A DNA stretch of 64,000 nucleotides from Oleiagrimonas sp963747595 (GCA_963747595.1 CAVVFO010000001.1:186001-250000), one strand, 5' to 3'; shown: positions 19,889-29,229, counted from the first letter of the stretch. The notes: generated from the sequence alone by a model not told the origin. Numbers and translations are program-made.

Positions 19889-21130
19889 ATGAGTCTGATC
19901 CGCCGCATGTTCAGCCTGGTTGCCGCGTCCACCCTGGTCGCGGGCGTGGCCATCGCACAGCCGCAGGCGCTGCCCACCACCAACGCGCAGCAGGCCAAGA
20001 CCACGCCTGGCGCGCCGACCGTGCCAGTGCCGCCGCCGCCCACGTTCAAGGCGCGCAGCTGGGTGCTGATGGATGCCGCGACTGGTCGCGTGCTGGTCTC
20101 GAAGAATCCCAACAAGCGCGAAATCCCGGCCTCCCTGACCAAGATCATGAATGCCTACGTGGTCGGTGCGGAGATCGCCCAGGGCAAGGTGTCGATGAAC
20201 GACAAGGTGCGGGTCAGCACGCACGCCTGGAAGGCCGGCGGCGCAGGCACGGATGGCTCCACCAGCTTCCTCAAGGTGCACAGCCGGGTGCCGTTGAACG
20301 ACCTGCTCAAGGGCATGCTGATCCAGTCGGGCAACGATGCGGCCATTGCCCTGGCCGAGCACGTCGGCGGCAGCGAGCAGGGTTTCGTCTCCCTGATGAA
20401 CGCCTACGCCCAGCGCCTGGGATTGACCGGCACGCATTACTCGGATGCCTCCGGCTATCCGGTCAAGGATCACTACAGCACCGCGCGTGACACGGCCGAA
20501 CTCTCGCGTGCGCTGATCCATGATTTCCCCCAGATCTATGCGATTGCCAGCATCAAGCACTTCAAGTGGAACGGCATCGACCAGAACAACCGCAACCTGC
20601 TGCTGTGGCGCGATCCCAGCGTGGATGGCGTCAAGACCGGGCATACCGCCGGCGCCGGCTATTGCCTGGATGCATCGGCCAAGCGTGGCAATTTCCGTCT
20701 GATCGCGGTGGTCATGGGCACGCCCAGCGAGCAGGCCCGCGCCAACGATGCCGAGACGTTGCTCAATTACGGCTTCCGCGCGTTCGAGAATCACCAGCTG
20801 TACGCTGCCGGCAAGGCCTTGGCCACGCCGCGGCTGTGGAAGGGACAGGCCGATCAGCTTCCGGTGGGCGTTGCCCGGGATGTGATGGTCACCGTCAAGC
20901 GCGGCGACTACGGCAAGCTCAAGGCCAGCATGGACTTGCCCAGCACGTTGGTGGCCCCATACAAGAAAGGCCAGAAGGTGGGCACGCTGAAAGTCACCCT
21001 GAACGGCAAGCCGCTGCTGTCGCGGCCGCTGATTGCGCTGAAGGATGCGCCGCAGGGCGGTTTCTTCTCGCGCCTGTGGGATGCCATCGAGCTGTGGTTC
21101 CACCATCTTTTCGGTGCAGGCAAGAGCTGA
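19889..21130 (+). CDS. dacC: D-alanyl-D-alanine carboxypeptidase (PBP5/6 type)
   Basis: 413 residues with a signal peptide (about 1-23, ending AIA). S11-peptidase motifs are SLTK at 82-85 (PASLTKIMNAY), SGN at 147-149 and KTG at 249-251. A C-terminal PBP5 beta domain follows (DVMVTVKRGDYGKLKAS), and the extreme C-terminus (LWDAIELWFHHLFGAGK) is an amphipathic membrane-anchoring helix. It trims the terminal D-Ala from pentapeptides in the periplasm. An in-frame ATG further upstream lacks a signal-like start. Confidence 0.95.
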   Translation: MSLIRRMFSLVAASTLVAGVAIAQPQALPTTNAQQAKTTPGAPTVPVPPPPTFKARSWVLMDAATGRVLVSKNPNKREIPASLTKIMNAYVVGAEIAQGKVSMNDKVRVSTHAWKAGGAGTDGSTSFLKVHSRVPLNDLLKGMLIQSGNDAAIALAEHVGGSEQGFVSLMNAYAQRLGLTGTHYSDASGYPVKDHYSTARDTAELSRALIHDFPQIYAIASIKHFKWNGIDQNNRNLLLWRDPSVDGVKTGHTAGAGYCLDASAKRGNFRLIAVVMGTPSEQARANDAETLLNYGFRAFENHQLYAAGKALATPRLWKGQADQLPVGVARDVMVTVKRGDYGKLKASMDLPSTLVAPYKKGQKVGTLKVTLNGKPLLSRPLIALKDAPQGGFFSRLWDAIELWFHHLFGAGKS

Positions 21131-21143
21131 GACAGGAGGCATC

Positions 21144-21434
21144 ATGCGCAACGTCGACGATATCCAGCCGGATGATCCCGCCCAGGGGTTCCAGTTCCCC
21201 GGCACCTTCGAAATTGCTGCCATGGGAAACGCCGGCGCCGACCTGGAAGCTCGTGTACCGGCGCTGCTGGAAGGGCAGGGCCTCACCGTGGTGCCCGATT
21301 CGATGCGTTGCCGCGCCTCGCGGGAAGGGCATTTCGTGTCGGTGCATGTGCGCTTCGAATGCCCCTCGCGCGAACTGTATCAAGCGGCCCACGCGGTGCT
21401 GCGCGCCGAAGACGACATCCGCTACACCCTCTGA
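21144..21434 (+). CDS. ybeD: YbeD/DUF493 family protein
   Basis: 96 residues. AGGAGG before the ATG at 21144 gives a strong ribosome-binding site 13 bp after dacC. The domain (FPGTFEIAAMGNAGADLE and the ferredoxin-like alpha-beta remainder) matches the small YbeD family, which nearly always lies between dacA/dacC and lipB. Possible regulatory role in lipoate metabolism is known only from context. Confidence 0.88.
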   Translation: MRNVDDIQPDDPAQGFQFPGTFEIAAMGNAGADLEARVPALLEGQGLTVVPDSMRCRASREGHFVSVHVRFECPSRELYQAAHAVLRAEDDIRYTL

Positions 21435-21628
21435 TCCGTAGCGTACTGCTTCACCTGTGGGAACCGTTCGGCGGCGCGACCGCCGGGCGCTGCGTGGTTC
21501 AGACAGGGCAAACTGAAATATCGCTGGCGCGTTGAGATCGCCGTCTCGTGCCCTCATCCTGATCAGGGCTGGCGTGTCGCACTGGCTGCAATGCGTTTTT
21601 CCCCACCTCGGAACATCGTCACCCCGCC

Positions 21629-22312
21629 ATGTCACAACCGTTGCTCATCCGCCGCCTTGGCCGGCAGCCGTATGAACCCGTCTGGCAGGCCATGCGCGCC
21701 TTCACGGATGCGCGTGACGCCGACACGCCGGATGAGTTGTGGGTGCTGGAGCATGATCCGGTGTTCACGCTGGGTCAGGCCGGCAAGTGGGAACACGTGC
21801 TGATGCCGGGCGACATTCCCGTGGTGCCGGTGGACCGCGGCGGCCAGGTGACCTATCACGGCCCGGGCCAGATCGTGGCCTATCCGCTGATCAATCTGCG
21901 CCGGGCGGGCGTGGGGGTGCGCGACATGGTCTGCCGCATCGAGCAGGCGCTGATCGACACCATGGCGCGCTGGGGGATCGAGGCCACGCGCCGCGAAGGC
22001 GCGCCCGGCGTGTACGTGGATGATGCCAAGGTGGCCGCGCTGGGTCTGCGCGTGCGGCGCGGGTGCTCGTTCCACGGCCTGGCATTCAACGTGGACATGG
22101 ATCTGGAGCCGTTTCATCGCATCAATCCCTGCGGTTACAAGGGATTGGCCGTGACGCAGATGGTAGACTTGGGCGTCTCATCGCCAATTGACGTGATCGA
22201 GGACGTTCTCATCGCTGCCTTGTGCCGCCAGTTCGCCTTCACACCCGGCGCGGCGCCCGCCGATATTCCCTTTCTTGCCGAACTTGCCGCCACATCGGCG
22301 GTCTCCAGTTGA
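21629..22312 (+). CDS. lipB: Octanoyl-[acyl-carrier-protein]-protein N-octanoyltransferase
   Basis: 227 residues. LipB signature RGGQVTYHGPGQIVAYPL, catalytic Lys K134 (DDAKVAALG) and catalytic Cys C168 (NPCGYKGL). Transfers octanoate from ACP to lipoyl domains of 2-oxoacid dehydrogenases and GcvH in the cytoplasm. The ATG at 21629 gives the expected MSQPLLIRRLG start. 194 bp separate it from ybeD, so it may have its own promoter; lipA follows after 7 bp. Confidence 0.97.
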   Translation: MSQPLLIRRLGRQPYEPVWQAMRAFTDARDADTPDELWVLEHDPVFTLGQAGKWEHVLMPGDIPVVPVDRGGQVTYHGPGQIVAYPLINLRRAGVGVRDMVCRIEQALIDTMARWGIEATRREGAPGVYVDDAKVAALGLRVRRGCSFHGLAFNVDMDLEPFHRINPCGYKGLAVTQMVDLGVSSPIDVIEDVLIAALCRQFAFTPGAAPADIPFLAELAATSAVSS

Positions 22313-22319
22313 ACCGCTT

Positions 22320-23342
22320 ATGACAGATTCCAGCACGCAATCATCGAAGTCCATTCCGCTGTCCGTGGTGGACAAGCCGGCAGTGCAGAAGCCTGCAGTC
22401 GACAAGCAGGTGGCCGGCGACAAGATCGCCCGCAATCGCGCCGGATTCGACGCCGACGCGCCGACCCTGCGCAAGCCGTCGTGGATCCGGGTCAAATTGC
22501 CGCGCGGCAATGCCGTGCAGCAGCTCAAATCCAAGCTGCGCGACAGCGCGCTGGTGACGGTGTGCGAGGAAGCCTCGTGCCCCAACATCCACGAATGCTT
22601 CTCCAAGGGCACCGCCACCTTCATGATCCTGGGCGAAGTCTGCACGCGGCGCTGCTCGTTCTGCGACGTGGCGCACGGCCGGCCGCAGCCGCCGGACACG
22701 CTGGAGCCGGCGCGCCTGGCCGAAACCATCCGCGACATGGGCCTGAAGTACGTGGTCATCACCTCGGTGGACCGCGATGACCTCAAGGATGGCGGCGCGG
22801 CGCATTTTGCCTCCTGCATCCGCGCCGCACGGCACGAGAACCCGCACCTGCAGATCGAGATCCTGACGCCCGACTTCCGCGGCAAGGGCCGCATGGAACG
22901 CGCGCTGGAGGCGCTGGCCGAGTTTCCGCCGGATGTCTTCAACCACAACCTGGAAACGGTGCCGCACCTGTATCGGGAAGTGCGCCCCGGTGCCAGCTAC
23001 GAATGGTCGCTGGACCTGCTCAGGCGCTTCAAGGCGCAGCATCCGGCCATCCCCACCAAATCCGGCATCATGCTGGGCCTGGGCGAGACCGAGGACCAGG
23101 TGCTGGAAACCCTGCGCGACCTGCGCGCGCACGATGTCAACATGATCACCATCGGCCAGTACCTGCAGCCGTCGGCACATCACCATCCCGTTGTCCGTTA
23201 CTGGACGCCCGAAGAATTCGATCGTCTCCACGACGCCGGCATGGACATGGGCTTCACCCATGTCGCTTCCGGTCCACTGGTACGCTCGTCCTATCATGCC
23301 GACGTGCAGGCTCATGCCGCCGGCCTCGTCGAGGTAGCCTGA
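22320..23342 (+). CDS. lipA: Lipoyl synthase
   Basis: 340 residues from the ATG at 22320. The auxiliary 4Fe-4S cluster ligands are C82, C87 and C93 (VCEEASCPNIHEC) and the radical-SAM cluster ligands C108, C112 and C115 (CTRRCSFC). The RSSYHAD motif near the C-terminus supplies the serine ligand of the auxiliary cluster. Inserts two sulfurs into protein-bound octanoyl chains. The N-terminal 35 residues are an unusual Lys/Val/Asp-rich extension. Its TGA is immediately followed by the prc ATG. Confidence 0.97.
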   Translation: MTDSSTQSSKSIPLSVVDKPAVQKPAVDKQVAGDKIARNRAGFDADAPTLRKPSWIRVKLPRGNAVQQLKSKLRDSALVTVCEEASCPNIHECFSKGTATFMILGEVCTRRCSFCDVAHGRPQPPDTLEPARLAETIRDMGLKYVVITSVDRDDLKDGGAAHFASCIRAARHENPHLQIEILTPDFRGKGRMERALEALAEFPPDVFNHNLETVPHLYREVRPGASYEWSLDLLRRFKAQHPAIPTKSGIMLGLGETEDQVLETLRDLRAHDVNMITIGQYLQPSAHHHPVVRYWTPEEFDRLHDAGMDMGFTHVASGPLVRSSYHADVQAHAAGLVEVA

Positions 23343-25628
23343 ATGACCCTGCGTACCGTTTTCGTCCTGCTGCTGACTCTGGTCACCGCAGGTGTCCAGG
23401 CTGCGCCTGCCGCACAGAAGGCGAAAGCCTGTCCCGCCTCGGCCAATGCCGCCAGCGTGGCCGCGCCGTCGCCGAGCCTGTCCGCGATTGCGCCGGGCAA
23501 ACCGGTGTCGTTCAAGGCCGATGCCTCCCAGGGCGCGGCGGCACTGCTGTCGGCGCGCTTCCTGACGCGCTTCCACTACGATGCCGAGCCGCTGGACAAC
23601 ACGATGTCGAAGAAGATCTTCGACGCCTATCTGAAGTCGCTGGACAGCGACAAGCTGTTCTTCACCCAGGCCGATATCGACCACTTCAAGCCGCTGCGCA
23701 CCAAGCTGGACGATGCCATCTGGGAGCAGGACCTGTCCGGCCCGATGGCCATGTTCAGCCTGTACGTCAAGCGCGTCACGCAGCGCATGAACTTCGCGCG
23801 CTCGCTGCTGAAAAACGGCTTCACGTTCAAGAGCGACGAGACCTACGACTACGATCGCGACAAGGCCCCGTGGCCCGCCGACGAGAAGGCGCAGGACGCG
23901 GTATGGACCAAGCGCGTGAAGAACGACTGGCTGCGCCTGAAGCTGGCCGGCAAGAAGCCCGCGGCCATCCGCAAGACGCTGAACAAGCGTTACGAGGGCT
24001 ACATCAAGCGGATCCGCCAGCTGGATACCGAGGATGCGTTCCAGACCTTCATGAACGCCTATGCCAATACCACCGATCCGCATACGGACTACTTCAGCCC
24101 GCGCGCGGCGAAAAACTTCAGCATCACCATGAAGCTGTCGCTGGAGGGCATCGGCGCGGAGCTGCAATCGCGCGACGAGTACACACAGATCTACAGGGTG
24201 GTGCCGGGCGGCCCGGCGGACAAATCCGGCAAGATCCACACCGGTGACCGCATCGTCGCCGTGGGCCAGGGGCAGTGCGGTCCGCTGGAGGACGTGATCG
24301 GCTGGCGTCTGGACGACGTGGTCGACAAGATCCGCGGCAAGAAGAACACCACCGTGCGCCTGGAGATCATTCCCTCCGCGGCCGGCGTGGACGGCAAGCA
24401 CAAGATCGTCGACCTCGTGCGCAAGAAGGTCAGTCTGGCCGACTCGGCGGCCAAGAAGAAAATCATCGACGTGAAGGATGGCAAGACCACCCGCAAGATC
24501 GGCGTGATCGAGCTGCCGTCCTTCTATCAGGATTTCGGTGCCCGCAGCGCCGGCAACAAGGATTACAAGAGCGCCAGCCGCGATGTTGCCAAGTTGCTCA
24601 AGGAGCTGAAGAAAGACCACGTCAGCGGCGTGATCGTAGACTTGCGCAACAACGGCGGCGGTTCGCTCAGCGAGGCCACGCGCATGGTCGGCCTGTTCAT
24701 CAACAAGGGCCCGGTGGTGCAGGTGCGCGACAGCCGCGGCAGCGTGGACGAGGAAAAGGACAAGCAGCCGGGCATGGTCTGGAGCGGGCCGCTGGCGGTG
24801 CTGGTCAATCGCGGCACGGCGTCGGCATCGGAAATTTTCGCCGCGGCGATCAAGGACTACGGCCGCGGGATCGTCATCGGCGAGCCCACCTTCGGCAAGG
24901 GCACGGTGCAGAACCTGATCGACCTGAATCGGTTTGCCGATCCCGAGTCCGACAACAAAAAGCCCAAGCTGGGCGAATTGAAGATGACCATCGCCAAGTT
25001 CTTCCGTATCAATGGCGGTTCCACGCAGCTGCGCGGCGTGACCCCGGATATCGAATTTCCGCGCAATGGCGACGCCAAGGAATTCGGCGAATCCACCTAT
25101 GACAACCACTTGCCGTGGTCGCACATCAAACCCTCGCCGGGCTATACGCCGGTGGCCAACCTGCAGCCGCTGATTCCGCTGCTGGAGGGCATGCACGACC
25201 AGCGCGTGGCCACGTCCCCGGCCTGGAAGCTGATGCTCGACGAACTGGCCGAGTACCGCAAGAACCGCGACCGCACCACCGTGTCGCTGAACTACGCCAA
25301 GCGCAAGGCACGCCGCGATCATTTCGAGGCGCTGCAGAAATCCTTCAAGCAGCGTCACAAGAAGATCAACGGCGATTCCGCCGACAACGTGGAAGTGGAG
25401 CTGGACGACGGCCTGCAGCCGGGCGAGCGCAACATCAAGGCGCAGGTCAAGGACGAAAAGAAGGCCAAGTCGGCCACCGACGAGATGCTGGACGAGACCG
25501 CGCATATCGTCTCCGACGAGGTAGACCTGATCCACAACCGGCCCAAGCTGGCGCGTGATGCCATTCCCTACAAGGAGAAAGTCGCCAGGACGCCGCCAGC
25601 GTCGCACCCAAAGCCGAATGGTTCCTGA
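23343..25628 (+). CDS. prc: Carboxy-terminal processing (tail-specific) protease
   Basis: 761 residues; signal peptide MTLRTVFVLLLTLVTAGVQA. Order: N-terminal helical Prc domain, PDZ domain (about 250-335, LEGIGAELQSRDEYTQIYRV), S41 protease domain with catalytic Ser in VNRGTASASEIFAAA and Lys in GEPTFGKGTVQ, and a C-terminal DUF3340-type region rich in Lys. It degrades or processes periplasmic proteins from their C-termini, including wall enzymes such as MepS in E. coli. Start codon follows the lipA stop with no gap. Ends at a strong terminator. Confidence 0.95.
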   Translation: MTLRTVFVLLLTLVTAGVQAAPAAQKAKACPASANAASVAAPSPSLSAIAPGKPVSFKADASQGAAALLSARFLTRFHYDAEPLDNTMSKKIFDAYLKSLDSDKLFFTQADIDHFKPLRTKLDDAIWEQDLSGPMAMFSLYVKRVTQRMNFARSLLKNGFTFKSDETYDYDRDKAPWPADEKAQDAVWTKRVKNDWLRLKLAGKKPAAIRKTLNKRYEGYIKRIRQLDTEDAFQTFMNAYANTTDPHTDYFSPRAAKNFSITMKLSLEGIGAELQSRDEYTQIYRVVPGGPADKSGKIHTGDRIVAVGQGQCGPLEDVIGWRLDDVVDKIRGKKNTTVRLEIIPSAAGVDGKHKIVDLVRKKVSLADSAAKKKIIDVKDGKTTRKIGVIELPSFYQDFGARSAGNKDYKSASRDVAKLLKELKKDHVSGVIVDLRNNGGGSLSEATRMVGLFINKGPVVQVRDSRGSVDEEKDKQPGMVWSGPLAVLVNRGTASASEIFAAAIKDYGRGIVIGEPTFGKGTVQNLIDLNRFADPESDNKKPKLGELKMTIAKFFRINGGSTQLRGVTPDIEFPRNGDAKEFGESTYDNHLPWSHIKPSPGYTPVANLQPLIPLLEGMHDQRVATSPAWKLMLDELAEYRKNRDRTTVSLNYAKRKARRDHFEALQKSFKQRHKKINGDSADNVEVELDDGLQPGERNIKAQVKDEKKAKSATDEMLDETAHIVSDEVDLIHNRPKLARDAIPYKEKVARTPPASHPKPNGS

Positions 25629-25654
25629 TTCCGTCCAGCTACCCACAAAAGCAG

Positions 25655-25681
25655 AAAACGCCCGGCATGTCCGGGCGTTTT
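25655..25681 (+). terminator. Intrinsic terminator of the lipA-prc unit
   Basis: AAAACGCCCGG, a 5-base loop CATGT, then CCGGGCGTTTT: an 11-bp perfect stem with a T-run, 27 bp after the prc stop. The A-run on the other side makes it able to work in both directions, between convergent genes. Confidence 0.93.
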
Positions 25682-25701
25682 CATGTGCGGCATTCCCCCG
25701 C

Positions 25702-25801
25702 GTAGGGCGGATCAAGGAGCAACGCGACGGATCCGCCTGCTTGCGACAATGGCCCATCGGTTCCGCTAAGCCAGGCGGCTCCGTCGCCTGGCGCGGCCTA
25801 C
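25702..25801. repeat. REP-like pair with GTAG heads (BIME-like), copy 1
   Basis: The left unit (25702-25737) is GTAG followed by a palindrome GGCGGATC...GATCCGCC. An opposite-facing, more diverged unit (25774-25801) ends in CTAC. Related units occur at 28016-28121, and a decayed one at 60247. GTAG heads before an imperfect palindrome match the REP elements mobilised by RAYT enzymes, as in Stenotrophomonas. It lies between the prc terminator and the convergent aminopeptidase gene. Confidence 0.7.
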
Positions 25802-25825
25802 CTGTCCCGGGCGGGGATGCGGTCC

Positions 25826-27199
25826 CTACGCCATGTAGCGTTGCTGCAGGAAGCGGAACATCGCGCGCAGGCCCATCGCCTCGCCGCCGCGCGGTCGGCC
25901 CGGGCGGTCGGCGTCGTTCCAGGCGTACACGTCCATGTGCATCCAGTTGACCGCGTCGGGCACGAAACGCTGCAGGTACAGCGCGGCGGTGATCGCGCCG
26001 GCATGGCGCGAGGTGCTGGAGTTGGTGAAGTCGGCCAGCGGCGATTCCAGAAGACGCATGTAGGGCTGCCACAGCGGCATGCGCCACATCGGGTCGCGGG
26101 TCTCCTCGCAGGCCTTGAGCGTGGCGTCTGCCAGGGCGTCGCGATTGGCGAACAGCGCCGGCAGATCCGGTCCCAGCGCCACCCGCGCCGCGCCGGTGAG
26201 CGTGGCGAAATCGATCAGCAGGTCGGGCTCGGATTCCCCGGCATAGGCCAGTGCATCACACAGGATCAGGCGGCCTTCGGCATCGGTATTGTCGATTTCC
26301 ACGGCGTGCCCGGCACGGGTCCGCACCACGTCGCCCGGTCGCAGCGCCGACCCCGAGACCGAATTTTCCACCGTCGGCACCAGCAGGGTCAGGCGCACCG
26401 GCAACCCGGCCTGCATCACCAGCCGGGCCAGACCGATGGCGTGCGCCGCGCCGCCCATGTCTTTCTTCATCCAGCGCATGCCGCTGCCGGTCTTGAGGTT
26501 CAGGCCGCCACTGTCGAAGGTGACGCCCTTGCCCACCAGGGTCAGCCGCGGCGCGCCGGCCTTGCCCCAGGTCAGCTCTACCAGCCGCGGTGCGCGGTGG
26601 CTGGCGCGGCCCACCGCGTGGATGGTGGGAAAGTTGGCATCCAGCAGGTCATCGCCGACCCACTCGCGCACCTTGGCGCTGTGGGTGCGGCCCAGGTCCT
26701 TCACCGCCGCGGCCAGTTGTTCCGGGCCCAGATCCTCGGCCGGCGTGTTGACCAGGTCGCGCACCTGCGAGGCCGCATCCACCAGAGGCGTCAATTGGCC
26801 CAGCGTGGCCGTGTCCACGACCAGCTGTGCGGGATCGCGGCCGGACGACCGATAGGCGTCGAACCGGTACGCTCCCAGGGCCCAGCCCAAGGCGAGAAGC
26901 GTGGCGTCCAGCTCGATGCCTTCGTCGGCCAGACGATAGCGGCCCAGCGGCAGCTGCGTCGGAAGGCCCGCCAGCGCCCACAGCGGATCGGCCGGATCCA
27001 CGCCCACCAGGACCCGTGTCACGGCACCCTTGGTGTCGGGGAGCAGGGCAATGCTGCCTGCGGAAGGCTCGAAGCCGCAGCCATCCAGCCAGCGCCGCGA
27101 GGCGGCATCCAGGCGCCGTCGGCAGGCATCGAAATGTTCGCGGTCCACCATTTCCAGGGGAATGGCCGGGCGGCCGCCCTTGTTCTCGATCAGTGCCAT
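25826..27199 (-). CDS. Leucyl aminopeptidase family (M17) metallopeptidase
   Basis: 457 residues. The metal site is intact: K224 and D229 in VGKGVTFDSGGLNLK, D247 in KKDMGG and NTDAEGR at 304-310. N-terminal domain (1-150) is the divergent macro-like fold of PepA/PepB-type enzymes. Removes N-terminal residues from peptides in the cytoplasm using two metal ions; specificity is not predictable. It converges on prc across the terminator and REP pair. Confidence 0.93.
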   Translation of the reverse strand: MALIENKGGRPAIPLEMVDREHFDACRRRLDAASRRWLDGCGFEPSAGSIALLPDTKGAVTRVLVGVDPADPLWALAGLPTQLPLGRYRLADEGIELDATLLALGWALGAYRFDAYRSSGRDPAQLVVDTATLGQLTPLVDAASQVRDLVNTPAEDLGPEQLAAAVKDLGRTHSAKVREWVGDDLLDANFPTIHAVGRASHRAPRLVELTWGKAGAPRLTLVGKGVTFDSGGLNLKTGSGMRWMKKDMGGAAHAIGLARLVMQAGLPVRLTLLVPTVENSVSGSALRPGDVVRTRAGHAVEIDNTDAEGRLILCDALAYAGESEPDLLIDFATLTGAARVALGPDLPALFANRDALADATLKACEETRDPMWRMPLWQPYMRLLESPLADFTNSSTSRHAGAITAALYLQRFVPDAVNWMHMDVYAWNDADRPGRPRGGEAMGLRAMFRFLQQRYMA

Positions 27200-27274
27200 G
27201 AGGTTGTCCGTTCAGCTCGGCGCCCTAGGATACCGCGCCACGATTGCGCGCTGCAGCGCCTCCGGCCGGAGGAT

Positions 27275-27991
27275 TCAGGCCGCCACGTGACGTTCCAGCC
27301 ACGCTGCCAGTTGTTCCAGATCATGCAATTCCAGGTCCGCGGCCGGCATGTCCTCGTTCCAGCGCAGCCGTTCGCGATTCATCCACGCCGTGCGCAGCCC
27401 CGCCTCGCGCGCGCCGACCACGTCGCAGAGCGGATCGTCGCCGACGTGCAGGATCTGCTCCGGCGCCAGTTGCAGGTGCGCGCAGGCATCCGCGAAGATG
27501 CGCGCATCCGGCTTCAGTGCGCCGCATTCCCTGGCGCTGAAGCTGGCGGCGAACAGGTGATCGAGTCCGATCAGGCGCAGATCCGCATTGCCGTTGCTGA
27601 TGCTGATCAACGGCCGTTGCCGCTGCAGACGTTGCAGGGCCTCCAGCGCGTCGGTGTACAGCTCCACGCCGTTGCGTTCGGTGAAATAGATGTCGAAGGC
27701 CTCGTCGATGCGCGCATCGGCCACCTCGCAGGCGGCAAACGCACGCACCAGGCTCTCATGACGTTGCGCGCCGAAATCGTGGGCAATGTCCGGGCGGTCG
27801 GCAGCCACGTCCTCGCGCAGCGTGCGCATGGCCGCAATCGGATAGCGCTGCGCCACCTCTGGGTAATGCGTGCCCAGCCATGCGTCCAGCTGTTGCTCGG
27901 CACGTTCCAGCGCCGGCATCACCGGCCACAGCGTGTCGTCCAGGTCCAGCGAGACGGCGCGGATGTCCCAGTTTGCTGTTGATGCGTTCAC
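27275..27991 (-). CDS. HAD-superfamily hydrolase (YigB/REG-2-like phosphatase)
   Basis: 238 residues. Motif I is DLDDTLW (from residue 16; nucleophile Asp plus acid/base Asp), motif II is ISNGNAD, motif III Lys is in CGALKPDAR, and motif IV is HVGDDPLCDV. C1-type cap. Family members dephosphorylate FMN or sugar phosphates; substrate unknown here. The start is a GTG at 27991, since the frame's first residues (NASTANWDIRAVSLDLDD) fit the family and no better ATG exists. Confidence 0.9.
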   Translation of the reverse strand: MNASTANWDIRAVSLDLDDTLWPVMPALERAEQQLDAWLGTHYPEVAQRYPIAAMRTLREDVAADRPDIAHDFGAQRHESLVRAFAACEVADARIDEAFDIYFTERNGVELYTDALEALQRLQRQRPLISISNGNADLRLIGLDHLFAASFSARECGALKPDARIFADACAHLQLAPEQILHVGDDPLCDVVGAREAGLRTAWMNRERLRWNEDMPAADLELHDLEQLAAWLERHVAA

Positions 27992-28015
27992 GCGATTGCG
28001 TCGTCCTGCAGCTTC

Positions 28016-28121
28016 GTAGGGTGGCTCAAGGAGCGTAGCGACGGAGCCGCCTGCTTGCGGAAACGTCGCGAGCTTGCGGCAAGCAGGCGGATCCGTCGCG
28101 TTGCTCCGCGATCCGCCCTAC
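28016..28121. repeat. REP-like pair with GTAG heads (BIME-like), copy 2
   Basis: Two units face each other: 28016-28051 (GTAG, GGTGGCTC...GAGCCGCC) and 28086-28121 (GGCGGATC...GATCCGCC, CTAC). The full arms of about 43 bases each, including CTGCTTGC/GCAAGCAG next to the centre, are near-complementary, so transcribed RNA would fold into a long hairpin. It occupies the gap between the HAD and PstS-like genes and could act as a transcription stop or mRNA stabiliser. Confidence 0.75.
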
Positions 28122-28146
28122 TCAGGTAGCGGATTCGCACAGACGC

Positions 28147-29229
28147 TCAGGAACCCTCGCCGCCGCCATTGGCCTTGCGTGCGGCCGCCTCGCGCGCCTG
28201 CTCCGCCTTGTGGCGCCGGCGCTTTTCCGCCAGGCGCTGGCGCGCGGCGATAGTCCGTTGCGAGGTCGGTGCGGAGGCGGACTGGCTGGCATACGTGGCG
28301 CCTGCCGCGGCCGTCGGACCGTTGTGCGTGATGCGGCCCACTTCATCGGCGATGCGAGACATGCGCCGGGCCTGCGCGTTGGCCAGGTCGAGGCCATCCT
28401 GGTAGGGCAGCAGCTCGTGCTGCCGCATGATCTTCTGCGCCGGCTTGCTCTGCATGTAACTGATGAACTGCTGCACTTCGGCGGCCTTGGGATCGTCCGG
28501 ATTGCTGACCACGTACACCGGCGTGTACAGCGCGTAGCTGCCATCGGCCACGTTGGCCGGCGTCGGCTTGACGCCGTCGATGGCCAGCATCTTCAGCTTC
28601 CTGTTGTCGTGGGTCCCGGACATCGTGCTGGCGCCCAGCCCCTTGGGGTCCAGGGTGATGCCCACTTCCAGCTGGCGCACGTTGATGTACAGCCGCGGTG
28701 CCGCCACGGGCTGGTTGCCGCGGCCGAACAGCAGACGGCGCATGCTGTATTCCACGCCATCGGTGGGGCTGGCCACGGCGTACAGGTCGATCGGCTGGTC
28801 GCGGCCGCCCACCGCTTTCCAGTTCTTGATCTTGCCGTAATAGATGTCGTGGACCTGCTTCAGGGTCAGCGAATTCACCGGATTGTCGCGGTTGGTGATC
28901 ATCACCAGCGCATCCCAAGCCACCGGAGTGAAGGTCAGCGGTTGTTCTACCTGGCGCCTGGCATCCGGGCCGCGCAGGCTGCCGCCGATATCCGCCGAGC
29001 CGTGCGCCACGGCATCGATGCCGGAGACGGTATTGAACGGTTGCAGCTGGATACGGGCGTGCCCGCTGCGATGCCATTTGTGCGCCACGTCCGTGATCAG
29101 GCTGCGGGCGGAACTGATGTCGCCACGCCAGACCATGGTCGCCTTGCCGCTGGCGCCGGCGGAACCGGCCAGCGCCGGGCCGGTGGTCGACACGATCAGG
29201 GCGAGAATACAAAGCAAGCGGTACGTCAT
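28147..29229 (-). CDS. PstS-like periplasmic substrate-binding protein with a basic tail
   Basis: 360 residues from the ATG at 29229, which begins the signal peptide (MTYRLLCILALIVSTTGPALA); an ATG at 29253 is also in frame. The fold is a type II phosphate/molybdate-binding protein (TVSGIDAVAHGSADIGGSLR, ITNRDNPVNSLTLKQVHDIYYGKIKNW). Residues about 305-360 form an Ala/Arg/Lys-rich helical tail unlike ordinary PstS. No pstCAB genes follow, so it may serve in phosphate scavenging, sensing or surface binding rather than in an adjacent transporter. Confidence 0.82.
   Translation of the reverse strand: MTYRLLCILALIVSTTGPALAGSAGASGKATMVWRGDISSARSLITDVAHKWHRSGHARIQLQPFNTVSGIDAVAHGSADIGGSLRGPDARRQVEQPLTFTPVAWDALVMITNRDNPVNSLTLKQVHDIYYGKIKNWKAVGGRDQPIDLYAVASPTDGVEYSMRRLLFGRGNQPVAAPRLYINVRQLEVGITLDPKGLGASTMSGTHDNRKLKMLAIDGVKPTPANVADGSYALYTPVYVVSNPDDPKAAEVQQFISYMQSKPAQKIMRQHELLPYQDGLDLANAQARRMSRIADEVGRITHNGPTAAAGATYASQSASAPTSQRTIAARQRLAEKRRRHKAEQAREAAARKANGGGEGS

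Noticed and set aside
22341..26087. Very long open frame (over 1200 codons) on the minus strand opposite lipA and prc
   Set aside because: It is antisense to two certain genes, is Arg/His/Gly-rich nonsense without domains, and arises because stop codons are rare in that frame of high-GC DNA.
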